Position numbers and translations under genes: made by a program. 5,435 nt of DNA, taken from positions 1 through 5,435 of the forward strand of contig QMPZ01000113.1 of the NCBI GenBank assembly GCA_003648815.1, written 5' to 3'. Position 1 is the stretch's first letter, and each line of letters starts with the position of its first letter. A model generated the notes under the pieces. The model saw nothing but the letters and a program-made list of their open reading frames with translations, was not told where the DNA came from and made no database searches. Of this stretch, positions 4,951-5,435 are shown one piece after another. This DNA is from Candidatus Aerophobota bacterium. GTDB taxonomy: Bacteria; Aerophobota; Aerophobia; Aerophobales; B47-G16.

Positions 4951-5435
4951 GTGAAGGGAAGATGGCTTATATGGTTAGTGATGGGTTTTTTAACTATTTG
5001 TTTAGCGTCAGCCACCGGAGCAGCCGCTCAGGAAATAAAAAATCCTGATACAATTATTGAGGCAACCATAGGCACAGTGGATTCGCTTGATCCAGCGTGG
5101 GCTTATGATACAGCAAGTGGTGAGGTCATCTTCAATATCTACGAGACCCTCATCTTCTGGGATGGAACGAGGACAGATAAATTCGTTCCCATGCTGGCTA
5201 CAAAGGTCCCCAGCGTGGAAAATGGACTTATCTCTGAGGACGGCCTGACCTATACCTTCCCCATAAGAAAAGGAGTAAAGTTCCATAACGGTGAACCTTT
5301 GACTCCGGAGGATGTAGAGTACTCCTTCGAAAGAGCCATGGTCCAGGACAGAGATGGTGGTCCTGTATGGATGCTTTATGAGCCACTTTTGGGAATTCAA
5401 AGCTCCCGTGATGCAGAGGGAAATATAGTGGTAGA
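4951..5435 (+). CDS. ABC transporter family-5 solute-binding protein (peptide/nickel type), 3' end outside window
   Basis: The visible 161 codons start at GTG 4951 and stay open to the window edge. AAAAGGAGG at 4935-4943, 7 bases upstream, is a strong ribosome site that supports the GTG. Residues 1-26 form a signal peptide: KGR, a hydrophobic core, and AAA before Gln27 as the likely cleavage site. Cys17 is not in a lipobox. The mature part matches SBP_bac_5 proteins such as OppA, DppA and NikA: VDSLDPAWAYD (43-53), NIYETL (62-67), PMLAT, then LTYTFPIRKGVKFHNGEPLT (99-118) and PEDVEYSFERAM (119-130). The family is usually 500-600 residues, so about 70 percent is missing. It would bind a ligand in the periplasm for a permease and ATPases probably encoded further right. 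Peptide is the commonest ligand, but nickel, sugars and others occur, and the part seen does not decide. It is 142 bp after btuD with its own apparent promoter, so a functional link to B12 is not implied. Confidence 0.92.
   Translation, partial: MKGRWLIWLVMGFLTICLASATGAAAQEIKNPDTIIEATIGTVDSLDPAWAYDTASGEVIFNIYETLIFWDGTRTDKFVPMLATKVPSVENGLISEDGLTYTFPIRKGVKFHNGEPLTPEDVEYSFERAMVQDRDGGPVWMLYEPLLGIQSSRDAEGNIVV

Noticed and set aside
4635..5400. Minus-strand reading frames of 126 and 130 residues over the btuD end and the solute-binding protein
   Set aside because: They oppose genes with clear family motifs, have no convincing ribosome sites and show no recognisable domains; they are antisense shadows.

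Overview
The window holds a vitamin B12 (corrinoid) gene cluster, all on the plus strand, followed by the start of a separate transport gene. A cobalamin riboswitch (about 68-282) with a Rho-independent terminator (343-377) precedes cbiP/cobQ (cobyric acid synthase). Then come btuF (periplasmic corrinoid-binding protein), btuC (membrane permease) and btuD (ATPase). A family-5 extracellular solute-binding protein (peptide/nickel type) begins at 4951 and runs off the right edge.

The parts make a coherent corrinoid uptake-and-completion unit. The riboswitch should stop transcription when intracellular cobalamin is plentiful. BtuFCD would import corrinoids, and CbiP amidates adenosyl-cobyrinic acid a,c-diamide to cobyric acid. 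Gaps are 30 bp (cbiP-btuF), 81 bp (btuF-btuC) and 2 bp (btuC-btuD), with no strong terminator between them, so one operon is likely. A near-consensus sigma-70-type promoter lies across the 3' end of btuD (4797-4824). It probably starts an independent transcript for the solute-binding protein, outside B12 control.

Organism: a bacterium with moderate GC, strong Shine-Dalgarno sites and Lys/Glu/Ile-rich proteins. Both exported binding proteins have ordinary signal peptides with no lipobox. That fits a two-membrane (diderm) cell better than a Gram-positive one, but the lineage cannot be named from this window.

The genes belong to well-known families, and I find no new multi-gene system. The points worth a second look are regulatory: a strong hairpin that overlaps the 5' strand of riboswitch helix P1, the cbiP start placed directly after the terminator with no good ribosome site, the promoter inside btuD, and a full-length Shine-Dalgarno sequence at 4869-4880 with no normal start codon after it. 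No tRNA, rRNA, CRISPR or insertion sequence was seen.
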